A stretch of 41,306 nt of DNA from Candidatus Poribacteria bacterium (lineage in GTDB: Bacteria; Poribacteria; WGA-4E; WGA-3G): contig JAJDWI010000014.1 in the NCBI GenBank assembly GCA_022825665.1, positions 1 to 41,306 of the forward strand, given 5' to 3'. Below, in pieces: positions 10,032-18,278 of the stretch. The notes under the pieces are model-generated. The model saw only the letters and a list, made by a program, of their open reading frames with translations. It was not told the DNA's origin and made no database searches. Numbering within the stretch: the first letter of the stretch is position 1; each line of letters begins with the position of its first letter. A program made the position numbers and the translations under genes.

Positions 10032-10099
10032 TTTTTATCCAACGCTAAAGATTGTTGTATATGATTTACCCAATTGTATCTAATTATTGATAGATGAAT

Positions 10100-11224
10100 T
10101 TAAGAAGACTTCTGGTATCCTAGTTTTCCCTCGGCTTTATCTGATTTCCACTTATTAACGTATTCAAGATCATGTTTTTCCAATCTATTCAAACAATTCT
10201 TTTCTACAATACTCATTTCACTTGTTACGTGCTTTGCAAGAATCTCTTTGATAGAATCTGGTTCACCTAATTTATCAAAATAAACAGCGAGTTTACTTAA
10301 TAAATTTGATTCTCGGTGTGTAACTACAAAAACAGGTAATGCCATCTTTAGTAGTGATAAAGAATCAGACAATTCCAATTTAAGACTCATGTCCGCGAGT
10401 GAAAGAGCAGTATAGGTTAGGAACCAAGTCTTACATTTTGGATCCTCTTTAAGTAGGCGGTTAAGGAATTTTTTGAGTCCTTGATATGCTTCTTGTTTAT
10501 ATGTTTCTCCAATAAGATAAATAAAATCACGTCCATTAGATATCACCTCAGATCTACTTTCAAAGGCAACAAGTTTATTTATAAATTCTAACAAAATTGA
10601 GATTATATCAGGATAGTCCCTATCCAGTAGTAAAAATGCTGCCTTATATCGAAGTTCAAGAGGTAGGAATTCGTCATTAAATACTTCAAAAAGGACATCA
10701 TCTGATAATATCTCGGTTTGTTTACTTGAAGAAGGATTATATAGTAATTCAAAGTGATCAAAATGCTTTAGAAAAGTTGTGGCATGACCTTTATGTAACA
10801 ACTTTATCTGGTTTTTTATTTCATCTAACTGAGCTACTGCCTCTTTAAACCCGTTCAAGTTTTTTTCAACTCTATCTGCTATCAGTGATTTAACCACAAA
10901 CCACAAAGCCAATCCAATAACCGCAAATATTACTCCAAAAAATCCAACCCATCCCCACATCCATTTCTGATTTGAATCCCTTAATTCCCTTTCAAACCTA
11001 CCAAAATCGGCATTTAAAAGTTTAGTATTTGCCTCAGCGAGTTTTGTTATTAACTCCATTTTCTCAATATTTTCTACAGTCTTAAGTTTGGATTGGAGAT
11101 CCGAGAACTGTTTCTTGAGAGACTTAATTTCCTGCTCTTGCGTGTTTTGATTCTGCTGTGCAAATACTGGAGAAACAATAATTGAGATTACTGTTATTAG
11201 AAAGAAGGCAGTATATTTACTCAT
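10100..11224 (-). CDS. Membrane-anchored coiled-coil/helical protein coupled to hicAB
   Basis: An unrecognised protein of 374 aa. The start is ATG 11224, whose A overlaps the hicB stop (TGATG), so translation is probably coupled; a TTG codon lies just before. Seen: an N-terminal signal-like segment (FFLITVISIIVSPVFAQ), a Gln/Lys-rich coiled coil (residues about 25-85), a second strong membrane span (WMWGWVGFFGVIFAVIGLALWFVV, about 88-111) and a long helical C-terminal half resembling HEAT or TPR-like helices without clear repeats. Position as a third gene of a toxin-antitoxin operon is unusual. It may be an unrelated passenger or a membrane partner of the system. No function is assigned. Confidence 0.8.
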   Translation of the reverse strand: MSKYTAFFLITVISIIVSPVFAQQNQNTQEQEIKSLKKQFSDLQSKLKTVENIEKMELITKLAEANTKLLNADFGRFERELRDSNQKWMWGWVGFFGVIFAVIGLALWFVVKSLIADRVEKNLNGFKEAVAQLDEIKNQIKLLHKGHATTFLKHFDHFELLYNPSSSKQTEILSDDVLFEVFNDEFLPLELRYKAAFLLLDRDYPDIISILLEFINKLVAFESRSEVISNGRDFIYLIGETYKQEAYQGLKKFLNRLLKEDPKCKTWFLTYTALSLADMSLKLELSDSLSLLKMALPVFVVTHRESNLLSKLAVYFDKLGEPDSIKEILAKHVTSEMSIVEKNCLNRLEKHDLEYVNKWKSDKAEGKLGYQKSS

Positions 11225-11592
11225 CAATTTGTATCTTCTTTAATAATAGGTATAGAAGGTTTTAACTTCTGGGCAACAAGTGCAAAAAGACTTATTCCAG
11301 TTTTCGCCGCTTCGTCTGTCAGTGCATGATAAATATTTTCATCAACAGGTACATTGTAAGGTCCTGAATATCCTTGTCGAGAAGATGCTTTAGGGATTGG
11401 TTCACCATCCTTCTGGTAACATTCTTTCATCAATTCCCATGCAGTTTTTAACTCGGACAATGCTTCGGCAGGTGTTGGTCCAAAAGCCGAAACATTAGGG
11501 AGTTCCACAAGATGTGCAAGATAGTCGCCATCTTCATCATAAAATACATTGATCATGAAACCATCAAAATCGTCGTGGTTATTCTTCTTCAT
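11224..11592 (-). CDS. hicB: HicB-family antitoxin
   Basis: 122 aa from ATG 11592; a longer frame exists upstream but it runs through hicA. The N-terminal half (FMINVFYDEDGDYLAHLVELPN, then SAFGPTPAEALSELKTAWELM) is the HicB partial RNase-H-like fold. The C-terminus (PVDENIYHALTDEAAKTGIS) looks like a ribbon-helix-helix DNA-binding segment. HicB binds and inhibits the mRNA-cleaving HicA and usually represses its own operon. It overlaps the end of hicA by 14 bp, and its stop overlaps the start of the next gene by one base, giving a tight three-gene unit. Confidence 0.88.
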   Translation of the reverse strand: MKKNNHDDFDGFMINVFYDEDGDYLAHLVELPNVSAFGPTPAEALSELKTAWELMKECYQKDGEPIPKASSRQGYSGPYNVPVDENIYHALTDEAAKTGISLFALVAQKLKPSIPIIKEDTN

Positions 11593-11827
11593 CTGCTTCC
11601 TCCTGATTATACTGTTTGAGAAATTGTCGAACTTGATAACCCTTTGCCATAGATCGGTCTGGTTGTATGATAAGACGGTATCCGATAGGTGAGTACCAAG
11701 TTCTATGGCTACCTCGCTGACGAAGCTGCATCCAACCGCATTGTCGTAATAGTTGTTCAAAATCTCTAAATTTCAATCCATTTGCATTTCGTCGTGCTTT
11801 ACCAAGCAAGACATCTCTTCGATTCAT
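11579..11827 (-). CDS. hicA: HicA-family mRNA interferase toxin
   Basis: 82 aa from ATG 11827; TTG 11839 in the same frame is an alternative start, and neither has a strong ribosome binding site. The fold is a small double-stranded-RNA-binding-like domain: KFRDFEQLLRQCGWMQLRQRGSHR with the catalytic-type His41 in GSH. HicA proteins cleave mRNA independently of ribosomes until bound by HicB. Gene order toxin-antitoxin and the 14-bp overlap are typical. The C-terminus is acidic (EEADEEE) and slightly longer than the minimal family. Confidence 0.88.
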   Translation of the reverse strand: MNRRDVLLGKARRNANGLKFRDFEQLLRQCGWMQLRQRGSHRTWYSPIGYRLIIQPDRSMAKGYQVRQFLKQYNQEEADEEE

Positions 11828-11933
11828 ATTTTTATTCAAATGATTGACGTAAATGACCCAATTGCCCAGAAAAAATTCTACTTTTTGATTTTAGGTTAAA
11901 TTCATTGTCTTTTCAAACTATATAAATCCCAGA

Positions 11934-12848
11934 CTATCCAACTGCATAATCGTCAGGATTGTTTTTACGCCAATTTGGGAGGTAGCCCTCTGAGTGACCA
12001 AATCCGTAGGAAGGTCCAATCTGGTTTGGACTGGACCAGGGCCAAGCTTGTCCTCCAATGAGACGAAACTCATCACTCTTTCCACATAACCAATAGAACA
12101 TGTGTGCCACATACCGTGCTACACCGTGTCCACCATAAGATGCAGTCTGAAAATCAAAATCCGGTTCTTGTATCCAGTCCCTCACCGGAGGAACTGTTCG
12201 CCAATAACTGTATTTCAACATGTGTCGCAAACCAGTTGCTGTCGATTCCCCACGTCGATGCATGATGCTCTGGGAATGTATCACGAATGAACCTGCTGGA
12301 CCATCGCTTGAAAACCCTTTCTCAGATATGTCTCGACTTTTAGGTGAGACATGTGAACTGGGTAGAAGCTCTGTGGGTCCCATTTCCAACGGTGTGTCTT
12401 GTGGAAAGTAGAATACCTCAACGAAATTGGTTTCAGGACCAAAAACGTGATCAGCATCGTAATGCCAAGGTTGTGGTTCCATTGGACATTCAACCCGATG
12501 ATTGCTAACCAAAACAGGTAGACCAACATTTTTCCCTAACAGTGAACGCAACGCGCCAGCGAGTTCTCGATTGAGTAGCACCTGCTCAATATACCAGTCC
12601 TCAAGCATAATGGAACTCGGTTCGTGTGTATCACGCATACGTTCTAAATCAGCATGTGTCATACCTTCAGGAATATATACAGGATTAATAGGAAGTTCTC
12701 CGTTTAGATATTGACATGTGCGTTGGTTAATTTCGTCTGGAACAACGCCCTGAAGTTGTAGGAATCCATCATGGCAATACGTTAATATCTGTAAATCGGT
12801 TAGCGTAGGTTCACAATCAAACGTTCTATTTGTTTTATCGTATTTCAT
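11934..12848 (-). CDS. Phytanoyl-CoA dioxygenase (PhyH) family protein
   Basis: A 304-aa Fe(II)/2-oxoglutarate oxygenase. Iron ligands are visible as His129-x-Asp131 (QPWHYDADHVFG) and His197 (SIMHRRGES), with Arg198 or a later Arg for 2-oxoglutarate. The C-terminal stretch after residue 230 is Trp/Tyr/Gly-rich and longer than in the other two PhyH proteins here. The start has GAGGT 8 nt upstream. It lies 25 bp after glcD on the same strand, so the two oxidative enzymes probably share a transcript. Substrate unknown. Confidence 0.88.
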   Translation of the reverse strand: MKYDKTNRTFDCEPTLTDLQILTYCHDGFLQLQGVVPDEINQRTCQYLNGELPINPVYIPEGMTHADLERMRDTHEPSSIMLEDWYIEQVLLNRELAGALRSLLGKNVGLPVLVSNHRVECPMEPQPWHYDADHVFGPETNFVEVFYFPQDTPLEMGPTELLPSSHVSPKSRDISEKGFSSDGPAGSFVIHSQSIMHRRGESTATGLRHMLKYSYWRTVPPVRDWIQEPDFDFQTASYGGHGVARYVAHMFYWLCGKSDEFRLIGGQAWPWSSPNQIGPSYGFGHSEGYLPNWRKNNPDDYAVG

Positions 12849-12873
12849 ACTGATAACCTCAGTTCAATTGGAA

Positions 12874-14307
12874 TTAGTCGTTGCTCATAGAGGGTGGTTG
12901 CATTCCGAGTTTTTCGTATGATTCTGCTGTTGGGAAGATTTTTCCGGGATTGCATAGTCCTGTTGGATTGAAGATGTCTTTGACATTAGCCATTACCTTC
13001 ATATCTTCAGGACTAAAGATAAGGGGCATATAATCCATTTTTTCAACACCGATGCCATGCTCTCCAGTGATTGTCCCGCCGACTTCTGCACACACCGTTA
13101 AGATTTCTTTGTTTACATGTTCTACGCGTTCACACTGATCTGCATCACGTTCATCAAATAGGACTATAGGATGTATATTTCCGTCACCTGCATGGAATAC
13201 ATTTGCAATGGCGATCTGATATTTTTCTGATATTTCAGAGATACGGCGTAATACTCTTGGTAACCGAGTTCGCGGAACTACTCCGTCTTGTGTGATATAA
13301 TTTGGTGCAAGTCTACCGAAAGAACCGAAGGCACTTTTGCGTGCTTTCCATAATTCTTGTCGTTCTGCATCATCTTTAGCATAATTTACTTCACGCGCAT
13401 TGTGCTGTTTGAAGATTTCGAGTATCTTATCTGTTTGGTTTTGCATGCCCGCTTCAATTCCGTCAAGTTCGACGATAAGTATTGCTTCGGCATCAAGAGG
13501 AAAACCGAATTGGAACGCATCCTCCAGGGCACGGATGACAAGTGTATCCATCATTTCAAGTGCAGCAGGTATAATACCTGCTCCTATAATTGTTGACACA
13601 GCATTTGATGCATCGTCCATTTTGTCAAAAACTGCGAGTGCGGTCTGATATGCTTGTGGATTTCGGGTTAATCGGACGGTGGCTTTTGTTACGATCCCGA
13701 ATGTGCCTTCAGAACCGATTAGAACGCCACGTAGATCGTAACCCAGGACTTCCTCAACTTCTCCACCGAATTCAATAATTTCACCATCTGGCATAACGAC
13801 TTCTAAACCTAACACATGATCCGAAGTGACTCCATATTTTAGTGTGTGAGGACCACCAGAGTTTTCTGCGATATTTCCACCGATTGTGCATGCTTTCTGA
13901 CTTGATGGGTCAGGGGCATAGTGGTATCCTTGACTCTGCACTGCTTGAGATAAAAGAAGATTGACGACCCCAGGTTCTACTACTGCACGCTCGTTTTCAA
14001 TGTCTATTTCAAGGATACGATCCATACGGTTAAGTGCGATGATAATTCCACCTTGTACTGAAAGCATCCCTCCGCTCAATCCAGTTCCCCCACCACGAGC
14101 GATAAACGGTGTATTATATCTGTTTGCTAATTTGACAATATCAGAAACTTGTTGTGTGGTGTCAGCAAACACAACAACGTCTGGTAATGCTTTAAATGAC
14201 GGAGCTGCATCGCATTCGTATACAGACAATGCTGTTGGGTCTGTTAGGACATTTCTTGAACCAAGTAGTTCTGAGAGTTCTGCAATGAGTTCTTCTTTCT
14301 TGTCCAT
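12874..14307 (-). CDS. FAD-linked oxidase, GlcD/D-lactate dehydrogenase type
   Basis: 477 aa from ATG 14307, chosen because AAGGAA lies 7 nt upstream; an ATG at 14325 would place that site inside the gene. N-terminal PCMH-type FAD-binding domain: VVVFADTTQQVSDIV, then the FAD loop IARGGGTGLSGGM and the Val/Ile-rich VEPGVVN. The C-terminal vanillyl-alcohol-oxidase-like half contains GDGNIHP and GEHGIGVEKM, which line the 2-hydroxyacid site. The family oxidises glycolate, D-lactate or related 2-hydroxyacids. No glcE or glcF is adjacent, so D-lactate or D-2-hydroxyglutarate are as plausible as glycolate. Likely operon with the following phyH. Confidence 0.9.
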   Translation of the reverse strand: MDKKEELIAELSELLGSRNVLTDPTALSVYECDAAPSFKALPDVVVFADTTQQVSDIVKLANRYNTPFIARGGGTGLSGGMLSVQGGIIIALNRMDRILEIDIENERAVVEPGVVNLLLSQAVQSQGYHYAPDPSSQKACTIGGNIAENSGGPHTLKYGVTSDHVLGLEVVMPDGEIIEFGGEVEEVLGYDLRGVLIGSEGTFGIVTKATVRLTRNPQAYQTALAVFDKMDDASNAVSTIIGAGIIPAALEMMDTLVIRALEDAFQFGFPLDAEAILIVELDGIEAGMQNQTDKILEIFKQHNAREVNYAKDDAERQELWKARKSAFGSFGRLAPNYITQDGVVPRTRLPRVLRRISEISEKYQIAIANVFHAGDGNIHPIVLFDERDADQCERVEHVNKEILTVCAEVGGTITGEHGIGVEKMDYMPLIFSPEDMKVMANVKDIFNPTGLCNPGKIFPTAESYEKLGMQPPSMSND

Positions 14308-14571
14308 TATGTATTTCCTTAGCATTCTCTTAATGATGATATAAAAAATACCACATTTTTGTTTGTTTGTCCAATTAGAAATAAAGTTATATGATGAAAA
14401 AAGCAGGCTGTACTTTATTTTACCCGAACAAATAACGTATAGATTAGTCTAATCGTGCGGAATTATGGAACAATTTAAGACATAAAGTGTATATATAAAT
14501 GCTATCCTCGTCAAAGTAATGTAAACCAACCTTGAGTTAACACCACATTTACCTCAATATGGAGACTAAGA

Positions 14572-15213
14572 ATGCCAGCAACAAATAAGAATTTGGAGTT
14601 AATATCTGCCGATGAATTAGAATTAATTGATGACTATGATTTGGTAAGTCGTTTTCAAAATGGTGATACAGAAGCGTTTAATACCCTCGTACTAAAATAT
14701 CAGAACCGTATTGCGAAACTAATTTACAGACATATACATGACGCAGAAACCACAAAAGATCTATGCCAAGAAGTTTTCTTGAAAGTCTACAAATCTTTAT
14801 CAAAATTTAAAGGAAATTCTGCCTTTTATAGTTGGTTATACAGGATTGCAATGAATTCATGCATTGACTATATTCGTCAACAAAACAGAAGAAAAACTGT
14901 CGGAATAGATGATTTAGAGGGAAGTACGGAGGAGTTTTTACTGATTAGCAAGCAGCCATCTCCATCTCACCTAATTGAGATGGAGGAACTTGGTGACATA
15001 ATTGATAAAGCGGTAAATCAACTGCCTCCAAAGCAACAACAAGTATTCAGACTTCGTTATGAAAAGAAACTACAGATTAAAGAGGTTGCAGTTCTCATCA
15101 ATCGGTCAGAAGGAACAGTAAAAACACATTTGCATCATGCACATCGACGTTTACGTGAATTGTTACGTCCATATTTAGAGAATCGTCCGTTAGATTGGGA
15201 TGATGAAATCTAA
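14572..15213 (+). CDS. ECF-type RNA polymerase sigma factor
   Basis: 213 aa. Sigma2 spans about residues 25-100 (FNTLVLKYQNRIAKLIYRH, DLCQEVFLKVYKSL, FYSWLYRIAMNSCIDYIRQ) and sigma4 about 145-205 (LPPKQQQVFRLRY, IKEVAVLINRSEGTVKTHL). It has no sigma3, as expected for ECF factors. GGAG lies ahead of the start. No anti-sigma gene is adjacent; the next gene on the strand is an exported WD40 protein whose relatives downstream are fused to ECF sigma domains, so that protein is a candidate partner. A strong terminator separates the two, so they are not simply one transcript. Confidence 0.95.
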   Translation: MPATNKNLELISADELELIDDYDLVSRFQNGDTEAFNTLVLKYQNRIAKLIYRHIHDAETTKDLCQEVFLKVYKSLSKFKGNSAFYSWLYRIAMNSCIDYIRQQNRRKTVGIDDLEGSTEEFLLISKQPSPSHLIEMEELGDIIDKAVNQLPPKQQQVFRLRYEKKLQIKEVAVLINRSEGTVKTHLHHAHRRLRELLRPYLENRPLDWDDEI

Positions 15214-15244
15214 ATGATTTGTTAGGTAACTAATTTATCAGAAC

Positions 15245-15272
15245 AAGCGGGTCTCTGTGACCCGCTTTTTTT
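15245..15272 (+). terminator. Rho-independent terminator after the ECF sigma gene
   Basis: A perfect 9-bp stem, AAGCGGGTC (15245-15253) and GACCCGCTT (15259-15267), closes a 5-nt loop and runs into a T tract ending at 15272. It lies 31 bp after the sigma factor stop. Confidence 0.92.
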
Positions 15273-15470
15273 GTTCGGAATTTACAGGATAACGGTCTAT
15301 TGTATTTCAATTAATTCCCGCATATACTTTTAATGCAACCATATTACCCGATTCTATGTCATAATATAATGTAGATAGTACTTTCATAATAGATCCATGA
15401 TATAAATTTATAGGATAAACAGACACATTATAAAATAGTACCAATGACTGCAGAACTTCAGGAGTCAGAT

Positions 15471-17429
15471 ATGCATAAAAGACAATATTTAATATTTACA
15501 ATCATGTTATTGACCTGCATATTTTCATCAAACAGTATTGCTCAGGAATATACTCAATGGCATCTACCAGAGGGTGCGACTGTGCGTCTTGGAAAAGGGA
15601 GTATAAATGACATTAAGTTTTCATCTGATGATACACGCTTTGCAGTAGCAACCACGATTGGTGTGTGGATATATGATGCACAGACTGGAGAGGAAATATC
15701 ACTCATTAAAGTTAACTTTCGTAGTCCGTTAACTATCCACAGAGTAGCCTTTTCTCCAGATAGCAAAATACTGGCTACAGGTAATTGGGTTTTAGGTGGA
15801 GATATTGAATTGTGGGATGTGAAGTCGGGAGAAAAAATCCGTACGTTAAGAGAAAAAATCGGTAGAGTATATCATTTAAGATTTTCACATGATGGAAGGA
15901 TATTATCCTGCGGAAGTTGGAATAGAAGTGTCCAATTTCATGTATGGGAAGTTGATACGGGACGTGAGATAGCCTTTTTTACTGGAGAACAAAACGGATA
16001 TAGCAATTTTCAGGTTTCACAAGATTCCAGTTTAATTGCAACTGATGGAGAAAGAAAGATTTTGATCTGGGATACATTTGAGGGAAAACTTCGACACGCT
16101 ATTGATTTTCCGATTGGTTTTGTCTCAGGATTTGCATTTTCTCCTGATAACAAAATGCTTGTAAGTAGTGGGAGAAGTTCCACAATTTGGGATACAGAAA
16201 CTGGTAGTAAAATATTAAAGTTGTATGATAATGAATATAGAGCCAGTGAAATGACCTTTTCTCCTAACGGTGAAATCCTTGCTGGAGGAGGTAGTGATGG
16301 AAGTATTATATTGTGGGATATTAATCGAATTCTTGAAAAACATAAGGAGCAAAAGACCTCACTTTCATCATTATTAGATAAAATCACCAATAAAGAATCT
16401 TCAAATAAAGAGCATAAAACCTTTCCTGGACATACAAGTGTTGTTAATACAATAATATATAACAGTAATGGGAATACGCTTGCAAGTGGAAGCAGGGACG
16501 GGACAATTATAGTATGGGACGTTGCAACCATGCAGAAGCGATTTACTATACACGGACATACAGGTCCAATGACGATTTTGCGTTATGATGAAATTGGACA
16601 GAAACTATTCAGTGGATCTGCTAACGAATCAGTGTGGGTATGGGATAAAGATTCTATGACTTCGCAATTAATAAAACCAAACTGGAATACATACCCTATT
16701 GTCTTCTCGCATGATGGAAAAACAGCGGCTAACAGAAGTCGAAAAAATGAACTACAGATATGGGACATTGAAACAGATCAACGTCTTTTTACCATCAGGA
16801 ATGAAAAACAGGAGATATTTTCAAAATTAGCATTATCCCCAGACAGCAAACTCCTTGCGAGTGGCAGTCGAGATGGATCATTGGAAATGTGGGATATTGT
16901 TAACCGTAAACATTTTATGACCCTTGATAAACATACAAATCGGGTCAACGCTATACTTTTCTCTCCTGATGGAACACTGTTGGCAAGTGCAAGCGAGGAT
17001 GGTACAGTTCAATTGTGGCAGATTCAGACAGGAGAAAAGAAAGTACTGCAGACTGAACCAAATAGAGGTGTCAGAGCATTGACATTTTCCCCTGACAGTA
17101 AAACACTTGTTAGTGGTCGCTGGGACGGACCTATTCAGAATTGGGATACGGTAACTTTTCAACACCTTGGGGATTATATTAACGCGGCTGGTACTGTTGA
17201 CTCATTAGAATTCTCACCGGATGGAAAAATACTTGCCAATGGATTATACGGTTTGATCCGTCTATGGGATGTGGAAACCAAGACGAAGATTAAGGAAATA
17301 TATAGGGCACATAACAATAGCGTGACGAAATTCGTCTTTTCTTCTGATAGTAAAACACTTGTTAGTGGAAGTAGTGATGGAACATCACTTATTTGGGATT
17401 TAGAGAAAATGGGAATTGGAAATAGGTAA
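15471..17429 (+). CDS. Exported double-propeller WD40 protein
   Basis: 652 aa from ATG 15471, with AGGAG 6 nt upstream; an earlier ATG at 15444 lacks a site and would spoil the signal peptide. Residues 1-24 form a signal peptide (QYLIFTIMLLTCIFSSNSIAQ), followed at once by the entry module YTQWHLP...VRLGKG...IGVWIYD shared with the sigma-WD40 fusions. I count 14 SPDG-type blades to the C-terminus, i.e. two seven-bladed propellers and nothing else. Being exported, it supports an extracytoplasmic location for the propellers of the fusions. It follows an ECF sigma gene; a role as a soluble or periplasmic sensing partner is inference. Confidence 0.88.
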   Translation: MHKRQYLIFTIMLLTCIFSSNSIAQEYTQWHLPEGATVRLGKGSINDIKFSSDDTRFAVATTIGVWIYDAQTGEEISLIKVNFRSPLTIHRVAFSPDSKILATGNWVLGGDIELWDVKSGEKIRTLREKIGRVYHLRFSHDGRILSCGSWNRSVQFHVWEVDTGREIAFFTGEQNGYSNFQVSQDSSLIATDGERKILIWDTFEGKLRHAIDFPIGFVSGFAFSPDNKMLVSSGRSSTIWDTETGSKILKLYDNEYRASEMTFSPNGEILAGGGSDGSIILWDINRILEKHKEQKTSLSSLLDKITNKESSNKEHKTFPGHTSVVNTIIYNSNGNTLASGSRDGTIIVWDVATMQKRFTIHGHTGPMTILRYDEIGQKLFSGSANESVWVWDKDSMTSQLIKPNWNTYPIVFSHDGKTAANRSRKNELQIWDIETDQRLFTIRNEKQEIFSKLALSPDSKLLASGSRDGSLEMWDIVNRKHFMTLDKHTNRVNAILFSPDGTLLASASEDGTVQLWQIQTGEKKVLQTEPNRGVRALTFSPDSKTLVSGRWDGPIQNWDTVTFQHLGDYINAAGTVDSLEFSPDGKILANGLYGLIRLWDVETKTKIKEIYRAHNNSVTKFVFSSDSKTLVSGSSDGTSLIWDLEKMGIGNR

Positions 17430-17479
17430 TAGTAAATATGCTTATCTGAAATTAAATTGAAAACAGATAATAAAAATAT

Positions 17480-17508
17480 TTGCAATTACACTCATATTAT
17501 GATATTAT
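17480..17508 (+). promoter_or_regulatory. Promoter of the his/trp attenuated operon
   Basis: TTGCAA (17480-17485) and TATTAT (17503-17508) are 17 bp apart and sit about 45 bp before the leader peptide start. Both boxes are one or two bases off consensus, in AT-rich DNA, so confidence is moderate. Confidence 0.5.
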
Positions 17509-17553
17509 AAAATTCATAAAGACATAAGAAAGACATTTCTGATGAAGGAAATT

Positions 17554-17649
17554 ATGAAACTTCACCGTTCACACTCCACTCTATATAGCATTTCAAACCA
17601 TTGGCATTGGTGGCGTTCCGATTCCAACATAGGAGTGTGTGCGCACTAA
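17554..17649 (+). CDS. trpL: Trp/His leader peptide of the attenuator
   Basis: A 31-codon frame with AAGGA 4 nt upstream of ATG 17554 and TAA at 17647. It contains the cluster NHWHWW: Trp codons 17, 19 and 20 (TGG at 17602, 17608 and 17611) alternate with His codons 16 and 18. His codons also occur at 4, 7 and 31, so five of 31 codons are His and three are Trp. Ribosome stalling here during starvation for charged tRNA would leave the downstream segment at 17632-17641 free. The position directly before the attenuator stems and before hisI-trpE-trpG supports a regulatory role. Confidence 0.85.
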   Translation: MKLHRSHSTLYSISNHWHWWRSDSNIGVCAH

Positions 17650-17724
17650 GAATTTTTATATTATAGTTGATTTTCATTTGTAAGCCTTATGCACACTCAA
17701 GACCAGTGGCATAAGGTTTTTTGT
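17570..17724 (+). promoter_or_regulatory. Ribosome-mediated transcription attenuator (stems 1:2, 2:3, 3:4)
   Basis: Segment 1 CACACTCC (17570-17577, inside the leader frame) pairs with segment 2 GGAGTGTG (17632-17639). Segment 2 also pairs with segment 3 CACACTC (17692-17698), extended by G-U pairs, forming an antiterminator. Segment 3 with its 5' part AAGCCTTATGC (17682-17692) pairs with segment 4 GCATAAGGTTT (17709-17719), continued by CAC/GTG after a one-base bulge, and is followed by a T-run: a terminator ending about 25 bp before hisI. A ribosome that finishes the leader (stop at 17647) covers segment 2 and permits termination; a stalled one leaves 2:3 free to form. Confidence 0.88.
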
Positions 17725-17748
17725 TTTTAATTTGATTAAGGAGATACC

Positions 17749-18129
17749 ATGAAGATTCTATCAGAACTGAAATATGACCGTGATGGTTTAGTAACAGCAG
17801 TTATTCAGGATCGTACGAATGATGAAGTGCTTATGGTCGGTTATATGAACGCTGAAGCGGTTAAGCACACCTTATCAACGGGTCGTGTTTGCTTCTGGAG
17901 CCGTTCCCGTCAAAAGTTGTGGATAAAGGGGGAAACTTCAGGGCACACACAGACAGTCGAGTCAGTAGCAGTAGATTGTGATGGAGATGCCTTGCTTATT
18001 AAAGTTGAGCAGAAGGTAGCAGCATGCCATACAGGCTTTCGATCTTGCTTTTTTCGCGAAGTTTCCTCCGACGGTGAGTCAACACGAGAGATTGGTGAAA
18101 AGATATTTGATGCTGATACAGTATATTAG
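17749..18129 (+). CDS. hisI: Phosphoribosyl-AMP cyclohydrolase
   Basis: 126 aa, the single-domain HisI form without a HisE fusion. It opens the purine ring of phosphoribosyl-AMP in the third step of histidine synthesis. Visible metal ligands: the acidic motif D76-C77-D78-G-D80 for Mg and cysteines C77, C93 (AACHTGFRSC) and C100 for Zn; WSRSRQKLWIKGETSG is the characteristic substrate loop. The start has AAGGAG 5 nt upstream. It is the first gene after the His/Trp-codon attenuator and is followed by trpE and trpG, so a histidine gene appears to sit under the same control as the anthranilate synthase genes. No other his genes are in the window. Confidence 0.94.
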   Translation: MKILSELKYDRDGLVTAVIQDRTNDEVLMVGYMNAEAVKHTLSTGRVCFWSRSRQKLWIKGETSGHTQTVESVAVDCDGDALLIKVEQKVAACHTGFRSCFFREVSSDGESTREIGEKIFDADTVY

Positions 18130-18181
18130 GATTGTTTATAATACGACTATCATATCAATGTATCAGTCATTGAATTGCCAT

Positions 18182-18234
18182 TTCACATTTCTCATTATAT
18201 AACTACAGAATAATTGTTTTTTACAAAATGTGAA
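18182..18234 (+). repeat. Perfect 9-bp inverted repeat between hisI and trpE
   Basis: TTCACATTT (18182-18190) and AAATGTGAA (18226-18234) flank a 35-nt AT-rich loop. There is no T-run after it, so it is not a terminator. It could be an RNA stem that protects or processes the hisI-trpE transcript, or a protein-binding palindrome; chance is possible. Confidence 0.4.
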
Positions 18235-18278
18235 CTAATGAAGTGATTTGATACTAAAGATATGAATAGGAGTTACAA

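Noticed and set aside
11593-11760. 56-residue N-terminal extension of HicB
   Set aside because: It overlaps hicA almost completely, has no family similarity, and the usual HicB start lies at 11592.
17554-17748. T-box riboswitch upstream of hisI
   Set aside because: No T-box consensus (AGGGTGG..ACCGCG) or stem I is visible, whereas a leader peptide with Trp/His codons and three exclusive stems is.
18182-18234. Second attenuator between hisI and trpE
   Set aside because: The 9-bp inverted repeat has a 35-nt loop, no T-run behind it and no leader frame.
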